DNA of 21,737 nt from Sulfuricurvum sp. IAE1 (lineage in GTDB: Bacteria; Campylobacterota; Campylobacteria; Campylobacterales; Sulfurimonadaceae), in NCBI GenBank assembly GCA_945867285.1, contig CAMBHX010000015.1, positions 1 to 21,737 on the forward strand, written 5' to 3'. The notes beneath the pieces were generated by a model. The model did no database searches and was not told the DNA's origin. It saw only the letters and a program-made list of their open reading frames with translations. Position numbers and translations under genes: made by a program. Shown one piece after another: positions 15,604 through 21,737 of this stretch. The stretch's first letter is position 1, and every line of letters begins with the position of its first letter.

Positions 15604-16764
15604 ATGAAACATTACGATGTCATTATTTTGGGTGCTGGTGCATCGGGTCTGATGTGTGCGGCACAATTGCGCCAAAAGTGTAATCTCAGTGTAGCGATTA
15701 TAGAAGGAAACTCTCGTCCTGCCCTCAAACTAAAAGCCAGCGGTGGAGGCAAATGTAATCTCACCAATGTTAATGTGGATGAAACTCATTTTTTGGGAAA
15801 TGCAGCATTGGTATCGAATGCGCTGAAAGTTTTTCCTAAAGAAGCATTGTTGAGTTATTTTCATGAGGGTGGATTACGCCCCGTCATCCGTAAAGAACGG
15901 TATTATTTTTGTCCTAAAAGCAGTGATGAAGTGATTTCGATTTTGTTGGGGAAAGCTCAAGGATGTGAGATGCTTTTAGGTCACACGCTTCAAAGTGTTC
16001 AAAAGCCCAACGGATTTATCGTGACAACGAATAAGGGAAAGTTTTCTGCTTCTATCGTTGTAGTAGCTACGGGTGGCGCAAGTTACAAAGAACTTGGTGC
16101 CAGTGATATTGGACTTAGAATCGCGTCAGAGTTTGGACTCAAAACTTCTTCTTTTTTACCGGCATTGGTTGGATTGACGCTGCAGCCACCACAGTTTTGG
16201 ATGAAAGAGCTCAGTGGTATTAGTTTTCCTGCTCGCATAACTGTGGGGGATAAAATTCTTGATGAAGATTTGTTGTTTGCTCACAAGGGGATTAGTGGTC
16301 CTGTTGTGTTATCAGCATCATTATATTGGCATCGTGGAGAGATAGAGATTGATTTTCTCCCTGATTTTGACCTCAAAAGTCTCTATGTTGAGAAAAAACT
16401 GTTAAGCTCTGCGCTTCTTCTTCCCAAGCGATTTGTAGCAGCATTTTTAGACTCAATAGGGTTGGAAGATAAACCGTGCAATAAACTCGATGAGACGCAA
16501 CGTTTGATGCTTCAACGACTGCAAAATTATACCATGGCACCCTCAGGAACGTTTGGGATGTCTAAAGCTGAAGTGTGTCGGGGTGGCGTTAGTGCAGACG
16601 AGATAGATAAGGCTACCATGGAGTCCATCAGCGTTCCCAATCTCTATTTTATAGGTGAAACGGTGGATGTGACAGGAGAGTTGGGCGGCTATAATTTTCA
16701 ATGGGCATTTAGCTCAGCCGTCGTATGTTCGTCAAGCATTGTGAAAAAAAATTTAAAAGAATGA
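15604..16764 (+). CDS. HI0933/BaiN-family FAD-dependent oxidoreductase
   Basis: A 386-residue flavoprotein of the HI0933 (YhiN, BaiN) family. FAD-binding motif GAGASG (residues 10-15), then the family mark KASGGGKCNLTN (about 44-55), the second glycine motif VVVATGGASY, and the C-terminal ETVDVTGELGGYNFQWAFSSA that closes the FAD site. The substrate of most family members is unknown; some reduce bile-acid intermediates, which is unlikely here. Its ATG follows the stop of the MsrQ-like gene without any gap, so the two are probably cotranscribed and coupled; whether they work together is speculation. Confidence 0.88.
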   Translation: MKHYDVIILGAGASGLMCAAQLRQKCNLSVAIIEGNSRPALKLKASGGGKCNLTNVNVDETHFLGNAALVSNALKVFPKEALLSYFHEGGLRPVIRKERYYFCPKSSDEVISILLGKAQGCEMLLGHTLQSVQKPNGFIVTTNKGKFSASIVVVATGGASYKELGASDIGLRIASEFGLKTSSFLPALVGLTLQPPQFWMKELSGISFPARITVGDKILDEDLLFAHKGISGPVVLSASLYWHRGEIEIDFLPDFDLKSLYVEKKLLSSALLLPKRFVAAFLDSIGLEDKPCNKLDETQRLMLQRLQNYTMAPSGTFGMSKAEVCRGGVSADEIDKATMESISVPNLYFIGETVDVTGELGGYNFQWAFSSAVVCSSSIVKKNLKE

Positions 16765-16770
16765 TATAAT
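16742..16770 (+). promoter_or_regulatory. Extended -10 promoter of the NDH-2-type gene
   Basis: A consensus TATAAT (16765-16770) preceded by TGA gives the extended form TGnTATAAT, overlapping the end of the previous gene. The matching -35 position reads TGAAAA (16742-16747), weak but T/A-rich. An 8-bp palindrome TTGGCCAA (16777-16784) lies at the expected transcription start and could be a regulator site, though it may be chance. Confidence 0.6.
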
Positions 16771-16799
16771 ACATCTTTGGCCAAGCTAAGGAGTAGTCT

Positions 16800-18038
16800 G
16801 TGCGTCCACGTGTTGTGATTGTCGGTGGTGGTTATGCTGGAGTCAAAGCGCTCAAGGTATTGGCATTATCTAATCTTTGTGATGTTCTACTCGTTGATCA
16901 GCACCCCTATCATTATCTCCAAACCGAAGCGTACGAGCTTATTGCCAATGAATGTTCTATGACGCGTGTGATGATTGATTTAGTGGCATTATGTCTAAGC
17001 TATGGCGACCATGTGAGTTTTATCAAAGATACTATACGTGGCATTGATTTTGACGCTAAATGCATCAGTGGTGAGTTGACGTGCCACACCTACGATTATG
17101 CTATTTTGTGCACAGGCAGCCGGACCGCTTTTAATGCTCACGTGCAGGGGTTACGAGAACATTCACACGGTGTTAAAACGTTATCAGGGGCGTTAAATTT
17201 CAAGCAACAATTTGAGCAACGTCTCTACAAACGTATGGAGAGCGAGGGTGGTTGGTGCAGTGAACCTTTTAATATCGTTGTTGGGGGCGGGGGCTTAAGC
17301 GGTGTTGAAATTGCGGCTGAAATGGCCCATTATATTCGTGTATTCCATCGTGACAATACTCTTACCTGTGACAATATTCATATTTTTATCATCATTCCCC
17401 ATGAAACCGTTTTGGAAGGGATGGAAAACTATTTAATCACCAAAGCAACTCGAAGATTGATGACTTTAGGGGTGAAAATTGTTAATCATTCCCGTATTAC
17501 TTCTGTTGAAGAACATACGTTGATATTGAATGAAAAAGAGGCTTTGTGTTTTGATTTTATGATTTTTACGGGAGGTATTATCGCTTCGACACTCACGGCT
17601 GATTTAGATGTGACGAAAAATTCCAAATCTCAAATCATTGTCGACAAATATTGTCGTGTTTCCTTTCGTGAGTGTGTTTTTGCAGCGGGTGATATTGCAC
17701 AGTTGAGTGATACGGACGATGTGATTTTACCCTCTACAGCACAAAGTGCCGAACAAAGTGGTGTACATGCAGCCAATAATATTGTACTTCTGATCCAAAA
17801 TCGAGCAATGCGCCCATCGAATATTAACATGCAGGGAATGATGGTGGCACTTGGCGGTAATTATGCGGCTATTTCACTGTTTGGCTGGATAAAAGTTAGT
17901 GGTCTTGCAGGGCACATTATTAAAACAATAATTATGCGTACCTACCGCTATATACTTCATTTGCAATGTGTCAAAGGGGTCGAAAAATTACCAAAACCTA
18001 AAAGCATCTGTTCTTTTCAAAAAAAATATTTTTCGTAG
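16800..18038 (+). CDS. NDH-2-type FAD/NAD(P)-dependent dehydrogenase
   Basis: A 412-residue pyridine nucleotide-disulfide oxidoreductase-fold protein, most like type II NADH:quinone oxidoreductases. The FAD site VVIVGGGYAGVKAL is at 5-18, the NAD(P)H site VVGGGGLSGVEIAAEMAHY at about 160-178, and the third FAD motif VFAAGDIAQLSD at about 295-306. The C-terminal segment (about 365-400, basic with YRYILHLQCVKG) fits the membrane-attaching tail of NDH-2. The paired cysteines of sulfide:quinone reductase are not apparent, which argues against that alternative. The GTG at 16800 lies 6 nt after a strong TAAGGAG site (16787-16793). It has its own promoter. Substrate (NADH or other) is inferred. Confidence 0.75.
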   Translation: MRPRVVIVGGGYAGVKALKVLALSNLCDVLLVDQHPYHYLQTEAYELIANECSMTRVMIDLVALCLSYGDHVSFIKDTIRGIDFDAKCISGELTCHTYDYAILCTGSRTAFNAHVQGLREHSHGVKTLSGALNFKQQFEQRLYKRMESEGGWCSEPFNIVVGGGGLSGVEIAAEMAHYIRVFHRDNTLTCDNIHIFIIIPHETVLEGMENYLITKATRRLMTLGVKIVNHSRITSVEEHTLILNEKEALCFDFMIFTGGIIASTLTADLDVTKNSKSQIIVDKYCRVSFRECVFAAGDIAQLSDTDDVILPSTAQSAEQSGVHAANNIVLLIQNRAMRPSNINMQGMMVALGGNYAAISLFGWIKVSGLAGHIIKTIIMRTYRYILHLQCVKGVEKLPKPKSICSFQKKYFS

Positions 18039-18079
18039 CTTTAAGTGCACACTATCAGTAAGTAGCAAGCCAATAGCGG

Positions 18080-18112
18080 TATAATGTCCTTCAAAGATAC
18101 AATATGAGGGAG
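18080..18112 (+). promoter_or_regulatory. kdsA: Promoter and ribosome-binding site of kdsA
   Basis: A consensus TATAAT (18080-18085) lies 34 bp before the kdsA ATG, with no clear -35 box. GAGGGAG (18106-18112) is 7 nt from the ATG at 18120, which decides that start over the in-frame TTG at 18114. Confidence 0.55.
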
Positions 18113-18119
18113 TTTGCTT

Positions 18120-18914
18120 ATGATACTTCTCGCAGGTCCATGTGTTATTGAGAGCGAAGAGTCGATTTTTAGAATTGCCAAAAGCCTAGAGCGTTATCAT
18201 AATGACCCACGATTTGATTTTTATTTCAAATCCAGTTTTGACAAGGCCAACCGTACGTCGTTGGAGAGTTATCGAGGGCCTGGTCTAGAAGAAGGTTTGA
18301 GGATTTTACAAAAAGTCAAAGAGGATTTTGGATATAAAATCGTTACCGATGTCCATGAGAGCTATCAGGTTCCTATTGCTACCCAGGTGATTGATATGAT
18401 TCAAATCCCGGCCTTTTTGTGTCGCCAGACTGACTTACTTGTTGCCGCTGCCAAGACAGACAAAATTGTGAACATCAAAAAAGGGCAGTTTATGACTCCC
18501 GCAGATATGCGTTTTTCGGTAGCAAAAGTGCTCAAAACTCGTGGATGTGATGAAGTGACATACGAAGCATCAAAAAAGCATGGTGTGTTATTGTGTGAGC
18601 GTGGTAGCAGTTTTGGATATGGTAATCTAGTGGTGGATATGCGTTCACTTCCGATTATGCGCCAATACGCTCCGGTGATTTTTGATGCAACTCATTCGGT
18701 GCAAATGCCTGGAACGGGCACGGGAAAAACTGGTGGTGATAGCTCGATGGTCCCTCATCTTGCTCGTGCAGCTGCTGCTGTTGGAGTGGATGGATTTTTC
18801 TTTGAGACCCATTTTGATCCCATTTGCGCACTCAGTGATGGACCAAATATGCTAAAATTAGAACAGTTAGAAGAATTGAGTGAAAAATTATTGCAGCTAG
18901 ATGCGATAAAATAG
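18120..18914 (+). CDS. kdsA: 2-dehydro-3-deoxyphosphooctonate aldolase KdsA
   Basis: A 264-residue KDO-8-phosphate synthase, condensing phosphoenolpyruvate with arabinose 5-phosphate in the cytoplasm to make the KDO of lipopolysaccharide. Motifs: AGPCVIES near the N-terminus, KSSFDKANRTS and GPGLEEGL for phosphoenolpyruvate binding, IPAFLCRQTDLL, and FDATHSVQMPG near the C-terminus. C8 in AGPCVIES takes the place of the metal-ligand cysteine (C11 of Aquifex KdsA), where E. coli has asparagine, so this should be the metal-dependent class. The TAG stop is part of repeat copy B. kdsA-ribH-nusB order is shared with C. jejuni as I recall it. Confidence 0.95.
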   Translation: MILLAGPCVIESEESIFRIAKSLERYHNDPRFDFYFKSSFDKANRTSLESYRGPGLEEGLRILQKVKEDFGYKIVTDVHESYQVPIATQVIDMIQIPAFLCRQTDLLVAAAKTDKIVNIKKGQFMTPADMRFSVAKVLKTRGCDEVTYEASKKHGVLLCERGSSFGYGNLVVDMRSLPIMRQYAPVIFDATHSVQMPGTGTGKTGGDSSMVPHLARAAAAVGVDGFFFETHFDPICALSDGPNMLKLEQLEELSEKLLQLDAIK

Positions 18915-18996
18915 CGCATAAGTGCGCTGGGCTTACTGCCAAAGTAAACCTAGTGTTAACGTAGCCAAAACAGGACGTGTTCCGTTGGCGTTAAAA
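18913..18996 (-). repeat. Structured intergenic repeat, copy B (three hairpins, reverse orientation)
   Basis: This copy fills most of the kdsA-ribH gap and is homologous to copy A when read on the minus strand: both begin TTTTAACGCCA, share GGCTACG.TAAC.CT, and have three hairpins. In plus coordinates: hairpin 1 is GCCAA (18964-18968) with TTGGC (18985-18989), enclosing GGA/TCC; hairpin 2 is GGCTTACT (18930-18937) with AGTAAACC (18943-18950); hairpin 3 is AGCGCA (18913-18918) with TGCGCT (18923-18928), overlapping the kdsA stop. One pair in hairpin 2 is G-U on the minus-strand RNA but a C-A mismatch on the plus-strand RNA. Confidence 0.7.
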
Positions 18997-19028
18997 TAGT
19001 AAAAAAATAAACCCATAAAGGAAATATA

Positions 19029-19502
19029 ATGCAACTTATCGAAGGAAAATTAAGCCTCAAAGGCGGAAAAAAAATAGCAATACTCAGCACACGTTGGAAC
19101 CATTTTATTGTTGACAGACTCGTCGAGGGGGCAAAAGATGCTTTTTCACGTCACGGTGGCAATGATGCTGATTTGACACATGTTTTAGCTCCTGGGGCAT
19201 ACGAGCTTCCGATGGTTATCGATCAGCTTTTAAGCACTGGAAAATACGATGCTGTGTGTGCATTGGGTGCCGTTATTCGTGGATCAACACCTCATTTTGA
19301 CTATGTTTCTGCTGAGGCTACCAAGGGAATCGCAACGATGAGTTTGAAGCATCAAAAACCTGTATCATTTGGATTATTGACGACAGATACCATCGAACAA
19401 GCTATTGAGCGTGCAGGGACAAAAGCAGGTAACAAAGGATTTGAAGCGATGACAGTTGTGATCGAAATGCTAGATCTTTATGAAGCAATAGGTAATAATT
19501 AA
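19029..19502 (+). CDS. ribH: 6,7-dimethyl-8-ribityllumazine synthase RibH
   Basis: A 157-residue lumazine synthase, the penultimate enzyme of riboflavin synthesis, probably forming a hollow 60-mer shell or a pentamer. W23 (TRWNHFI) stacks on the pyrimidine substrate, PGAYELP and GAVIRGSTPHFDYV form the active site, and H89 is the expected catalytic histidine. AAAGGAA (19017-19023) precedes the ATG. The stop TAA overlaps the nusB ATG by one base. No FMN riboswitch was recognised in the upstream gap, which is occupied by repeat copy B. Confidence 0.96.
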   Translation: MQLIEGKLSLKGGKKIAILSTRWNHFIVDRLVEGAKDAFSRHGGNDADLTHVLAPGAYELPMVIDQLLSTGKYDAVCALGAVIRGSTPHFDYVSAEATKGIATMSLKHQKPVSFGLLTTDTIEQAIERAGTKAGNKGFEAMTVVIEMLDLYEAIGNN

Positions 19503-19903
19503 TGGCAACACGACATCAAGCCCGCATGGCGGTAGTAAGTTTGTTATATGCGTATGATTTGGGTAACCAAAGTATTGCTGATTTTAGTGATGAGATTATG
19601 GAAGAGAAAAAAATCCGAAACAAACAGCGTGATTTTGCTATGGACTTGTTTCGTGGTGTTGTTGATCATCTTGTACTCATTGATGAAGCAGTAGTAAAAC
19701 ATCTCAAAGATTGGGACTTTGATCGTTTGGGCAGTATCGAGCGGGCAACATTGCGTTTAGGAGCCTACGAAATTATGTTTGGTGAACTCGATACGGCGGT
19801 GATTATTAACGAAGCTATCGAAGTGGCAAAGGCTTTTGGAAGCGAGCAGTCACCGAAATTTATCAATGGCGTTTTGGATGCTATTTCAAAAGATAAAGTC
19901 TAA
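19502..19903 (+). CDS. nusB: Transcription antitermination factor NusB
   Basis: A 133-residue all-helical NusB, which with NusE (S10) binds boxA RNA in rRNA leaders and joins NusA in antitermination complexes. It opens with the typical ATRHQARMAVVSLLYAYDLGN, and has the C-terminal LGSIERATLRLGAYEIMF and VIINEAIEVAKAFGSEQSPKFINGVLDAI motifs. It is coupled to ribH by a one-base overlap. ribH-nusB is a widely conserved pair. Confidence 0.97.
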   Translation: MATRHQARMAVVSLLYAYDLGNQSIADFSDEIMEEKKIRNKQRDFAMDLFRGVVDHLVLIDEAVVKHLKDWDFDRLGSIERATLRLGAYEIMFGELDTAVIINEAIEVAKAFGSEQSPKFINGVLDAISKDKV

Positions 19904-19906
19904 ACA

Positions 19907-20950
19907 ATGCGTTTAACCAAAGAGCAAGCACTTGATCTTATCCGTAATGGTGATCTTATAGAGTTGGGTAAAATGGCTACTCAGCGCAAACGTGAGCTTC
20001 ATCCCGATGGGATTACAACATTTGTGGTCGATCGAAACATCAATTATACTAACGTCTGTTGGGTTGATTGTAAATTTTGTGCTTTTTATCGTAGCCCAAA
20101 ATCGGACGAAGCGTATGTCTTGACGTTTGAGGAGATTGACCAAAAAATCGATGAACTTTTAGAGATTGGCGGGACACAAATTTTGTTCCAAGGAGGTGTT
20201 CATCCCAAGCTCAAGATCGAATGGTACGAAGATTTAGTAGAGCATATTCATACCAAATATCCTACGATTACGATTCATGGATTTTCGTCGATTGAGTTGG
20301 ATTATATCGCAAAGGTTTCTCATATTTCTATCCAAGAGTGCTTGTCACGCCTCCATGCCAAAGGGCTAGCCTCGATTCCAGGAGCAGGTGCTGAGATACT
20401 CAGTGACCGCGTTCGTGACATCATCGCCCCCAAAAAAATCGACAGTGAGGTATGGCTGCACGTTCACCGTGAAGCGCATAAACTTGGGATTATGTCAACA
20501 GCTACCATGATGTATGGTACTGTTGAGACCGATGAAGAGATCATTGAACATTGGAATATGATTCGAGATTTACAAGACGAGACGCACGGATTTAGAGCAT
20601 TTATTATGTGGAGTTTTCAAGGGCAAAATACTCAATTGATGGAAGAACACCCTGAAATAGAGAAACAATCCTCCAACCGCTATTTGCGTCTTTTGGCGGT
20701 TTCTCGTCTCTTTTTGGATAACTTCCCCAATATCCAAAGCTCGTGGGTGACACAAGGACCCTATATTGGTCAAATGGCGTTATTGTATGGAGCTAATGAT
20801 TTGGGCTCAACGATGATGGAAGAGAACGTCGTACGAAGTGCAGGCGCTGGGTTTCGTATGGCAAAAGAGGAGATGGTACGCCTCATTCGTGACATCGGAG
20901 AAACTCCTGCTATTCGTAACACAGCGTATGAGGTTCTGGAAACATTTTGA
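19907..20950 (+). CDS. mqnC: Cyclic dehypoxanthine futalosine synthase MqnC
   Basis: A 347-residue radical-SAM enzyme of the futalosine route to menaquinone, turning dehypoxanthine futalosine into its cyclic form. The cluster motif C51-x3-C55-x2-C58 sits in NYTNVCWVDCKFCAFYRSP, a signature shared with MqnE and the F420 enzyme CofH; HVHREAHKLGIMSTATMMYG and AFIMWSFQGQNTQL fit MqnC, as does the length. Its ATG lies 3 bp after the nusB stop, so it is likely part of the ribH-nusB transcript. The futalosine route is the one used by Campylobacterota, so the host should respire with menaquinone. MqnE is the main alternative. Confidence 0.88.
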   Translation: MRLTKEQALDLIRNGDLIELGKMATQRKRELHPDGITTFVVDRNINYTNVCWVDCKFCAFYRSPKSDEAYVLTFEEIDQKIDELLEIGGTQILFQGGVHPKLKIEWYEDLVEHIHTKYPTITIHGFSSIELDYIAKVSHISIQECLSRLHAKGLASIPGAGAEILSDRVRDIIAPKKIDSEVWLHVHREAHKLGIMSTATMMYGTVETDEEIIEHWNMIRDLQDETHGFRAFIMWSFQGQNTQLMEEHPEIEKQSSNRYLRLLAVSRLFLDNFPNIQSSWVTQGPYIGQMALLYGANDLGSTMMEENVVRSAGAGFRMAKEEMVRLIRDIGETPAIRNTAYEVLETF

Positions 20951-20959
20951 AAGTTTTAT

Positions 20960-21115
20960 TTTTTATACGCCAAAGGAGCAAAGCCCCTCTTGGGTTGTCG
21001 TCAGAGTTTTGGTTCCGAAGCTATCAATGTGAGGTTGCTCACATTGAAGAAGCTTCTCATGTTAACACTGGGTTCTCTTTGGCAGAGTGCCCACGCGCAG
21101 TAAACCGCACTTTTG
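20960..21115 (+). repeat. Structured intergenic repeat, copy C (expanded)
   Basis: This larger copy lies between mqnC and the M16 gene. It begins TTTTATACGCC, like copies A and B. Hairpin 1: CCAAAGG (20970-20976) with CCTCTTGG (20986-20993), one bulged C. About 65 bp including a long extra hairpin (21017-21056) follow. Then come GTTAACACTGGG and hairpin 2: TGGGTTCTCT (21069-21078), loop TTGGC, AGAGTGCCCA (21084-21093), with one mismatch and a T-G pair. The third hairpin is poorly preserved. The loop TTGGC is identical to copy B. Confidence 0.6.
21017..21056. other. Strong hairpin inserted in repeat copy C
   Basis: CAATGTGAG (21025-21033) and CTCACATTG (21038-21046) pair perfectly over 9 bp around the loop GTTG, and GAAGCT (21017-21022) pairs with AGCTTC (21051-21056) outside it across a small internal loop. 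No T-tract follows, so it is not a standard terminator, although it may still end or stabilise the mqnC transcript. Copies A and B have only a short linker here. Confidence 0.6.
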
Positions 21116-21126
21116 AGAAACTTTTT

Positions 21127-21737
21127 TTGATTTTATTATTTATGGGGCACACACTTATGGCAAGCACATTGGAAACTATCGAGGTCAAAGGGGTAAAAGT
21201 CCCCTTTATTTATGAGCAAGACAAACGACTTCCTATTGTGTCGATGCAGGTGATTTTTACAGGTTCTGGAAGCATTGATGAGGGGAAAAACTTCGGATTG
21301 GCTCGATTGAGCGCCAAGATGATGAATGAGGGGACAAAAAAACTAGGTTCTGTAGGGTTTGCAGATGCGTTGGAATCCAAAGCGATACAGCTCAGTACCA
21401 ATGCAGGGTCTGAAACGTTTGTCATGGAGATTGGCAGTTTGCGTGATGAGTTTGATGGCGGTTTGTCGTTGATGTCGGATTTGATTCAAAAACCAAACCT
21501 TACCAAAGAGACGCTGGAAAAAGTCAAAACACGCACCTTTAGTGATATTGCCAGAAAAGAGTCTGATTTTGATACGGTAGCCAGTGATGAACTTAAAGCG
21601 ATTTTATTTGAGGGAACCCCTATTGCGACTCCTAATATTGGGACAAAAGAGTCAATTGAAGCAATAAAACTCAAAGATGTTGAAGGGTTTTTAGCTGATA
21701 AAATGGTACTTTCTAATGCGTTGATTATTATGGGTGG
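21127..21737 (+). CDS. M16-family (insulinase-like) protein lacking the HxxEH motif, 3' end outside window
   Basis: The first 203 residues of an M16B-type zinc-peptidase homologue, cut by the window end; family members are usually about 410-450 residues. Without an ATG at the beginning, TTG at 21127 is chosen, 6 nt after GAGA; it gives a hydrophobic leader (MILLFMGHTLMA) that looks like a short signal peptide, so the product is probably periplasmic. ATG at 21142 is the alternative, but it cuts into that leader. In the M16 fold GLAHxxEH should follow the first strand pair, but here residues 57-70 read GLARLSAKMMNEGT: R60, A63 and K64 stand where the zinc ligands and catalytic Glu would be. The rest (IGTKESIEAIKLKDVEGFLADKM) is typical M16. 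It may be the non-catalytic partner of an active M16 subunit, as in H. pylori HP0657 (also next to mqnC, as I recall). Confidence 0.8.
   Translation, partial: MILLFMGHTLMASTLETIEVKGVKVPFIYEQDKRLPIVSMQVIFTGSGSIDEGKNFGLARLSAKMMNEGTKKLGSVGFADALESKAIQLSTNAGSETFVMEIGSLRDEFDGGLSLMSDLIQKPNLTKETLEKVKTRTFSDIARKESDFDTVASDELKAILFEGTPIATPNIGTKESIEAIKLKDVEGFLADKMVLSNALIIMG

Noticed and set aside
16800..18038. Sulfide:quinone oxidoreductase, given the likely sulfur-oxidising relatives
   Set aside because: The conserved cysteines of that family were not seen at the expected places, and the glycine motifs and C-terminus fit NDH-2 better.
18915..19028. Possible FMN riboswitch before ribH
   Set aside because: None of the conserved RFN-element segments was seen. 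The gap is explained by repeat copy B, and ribH is preceded only by an ordinary ribosome-binding site.

Overview
The window looks like the chromosome of a free-living member of the Campylobacterota (Epsilonproteobacteria), probably close to Sulfuricurvum or Sulfurimonas. This rests on family content and gene order: an 80-residue HP0268-type protein followed by miaB and a DUF374 acyltransferase of the LpxJ type, the neighbour set lon/bamD/fliW/proC, kdsA-ribH-nusB, rimO-tilS, and a futalosine-pathway mqnC next to an M16 peptidase homologue. These orders are recalled from Helicobacter pylori and Campylobacter jejuni; no database was searched. The DNA is AT-rich and almost fully coding. No gap exceeds 300 bases; the largest are about 176 bp (before the M16 gene) and 166 bp (after the ABC permease). 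I saw no rRNA, tRNA, CRISPR array or insertion sequence.

Layout. 1-1523 (+): a promoter, a two-gene type II toxin-antitoxin module, and an oligopeptide-type ABC permease whose start overlaps the toxin stop. 1524-1689: a convergent gap with a bidirectional terminator and two other hairpins. 1690-2811 (-): nusA. 2975-8221 (+): an HP0268-family gene, repeat copy A, then a tightly overlapping operon of miaB, lpxJ-like, a Xer-type recombinase and a PilM/PilN/PilO-like trio. 8218-9364 (-): fliW-proC. 9472-12680 (+): bamD and lon. 12634-14962 (-): rimO-tilS, whose 3' end overlaps lon by 47 bp. 15034-18038 (+): an MsrQ-like membrane protein, a HI0933/BaiN-type flavoprotein and an NDH-2-type dehydrogenase. 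18120-20950 (+): kdsA, repeat copy B, ribH, nusB, mqnC. 20960-21115: repeat copy C. 21127 to the window end: the start of an M16-family gene without the HxxEH zinc motif.

Most genes are housekeeping: transcription (nusA, nusB), tRNA and ribosome modification (miaB, tilS, rimO), envelope (lpxJ, kdsA, bamD), cofactors (ribH, mqnC), proteolysis (lon) and flagellar control (fliW). The most unusual signal is non-coding. Three intergenic sites (3226-3311, 18913-18996 on the minus strand, 20960-21115) carry a related element of about 85 bp built of successive hairpins. The loops are conserved while the stems change on both sides, and all G-U pairs fall on one strand, which suggests a repeated structured-RNA element. 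Other points of interest are the toxin-antitoxin pair joined to a transporter gene, the acidic insert in the PilM-like protein, the MsrQ-like protein without its reductase partner, and the M16 homologue lacking its catalytic motif.
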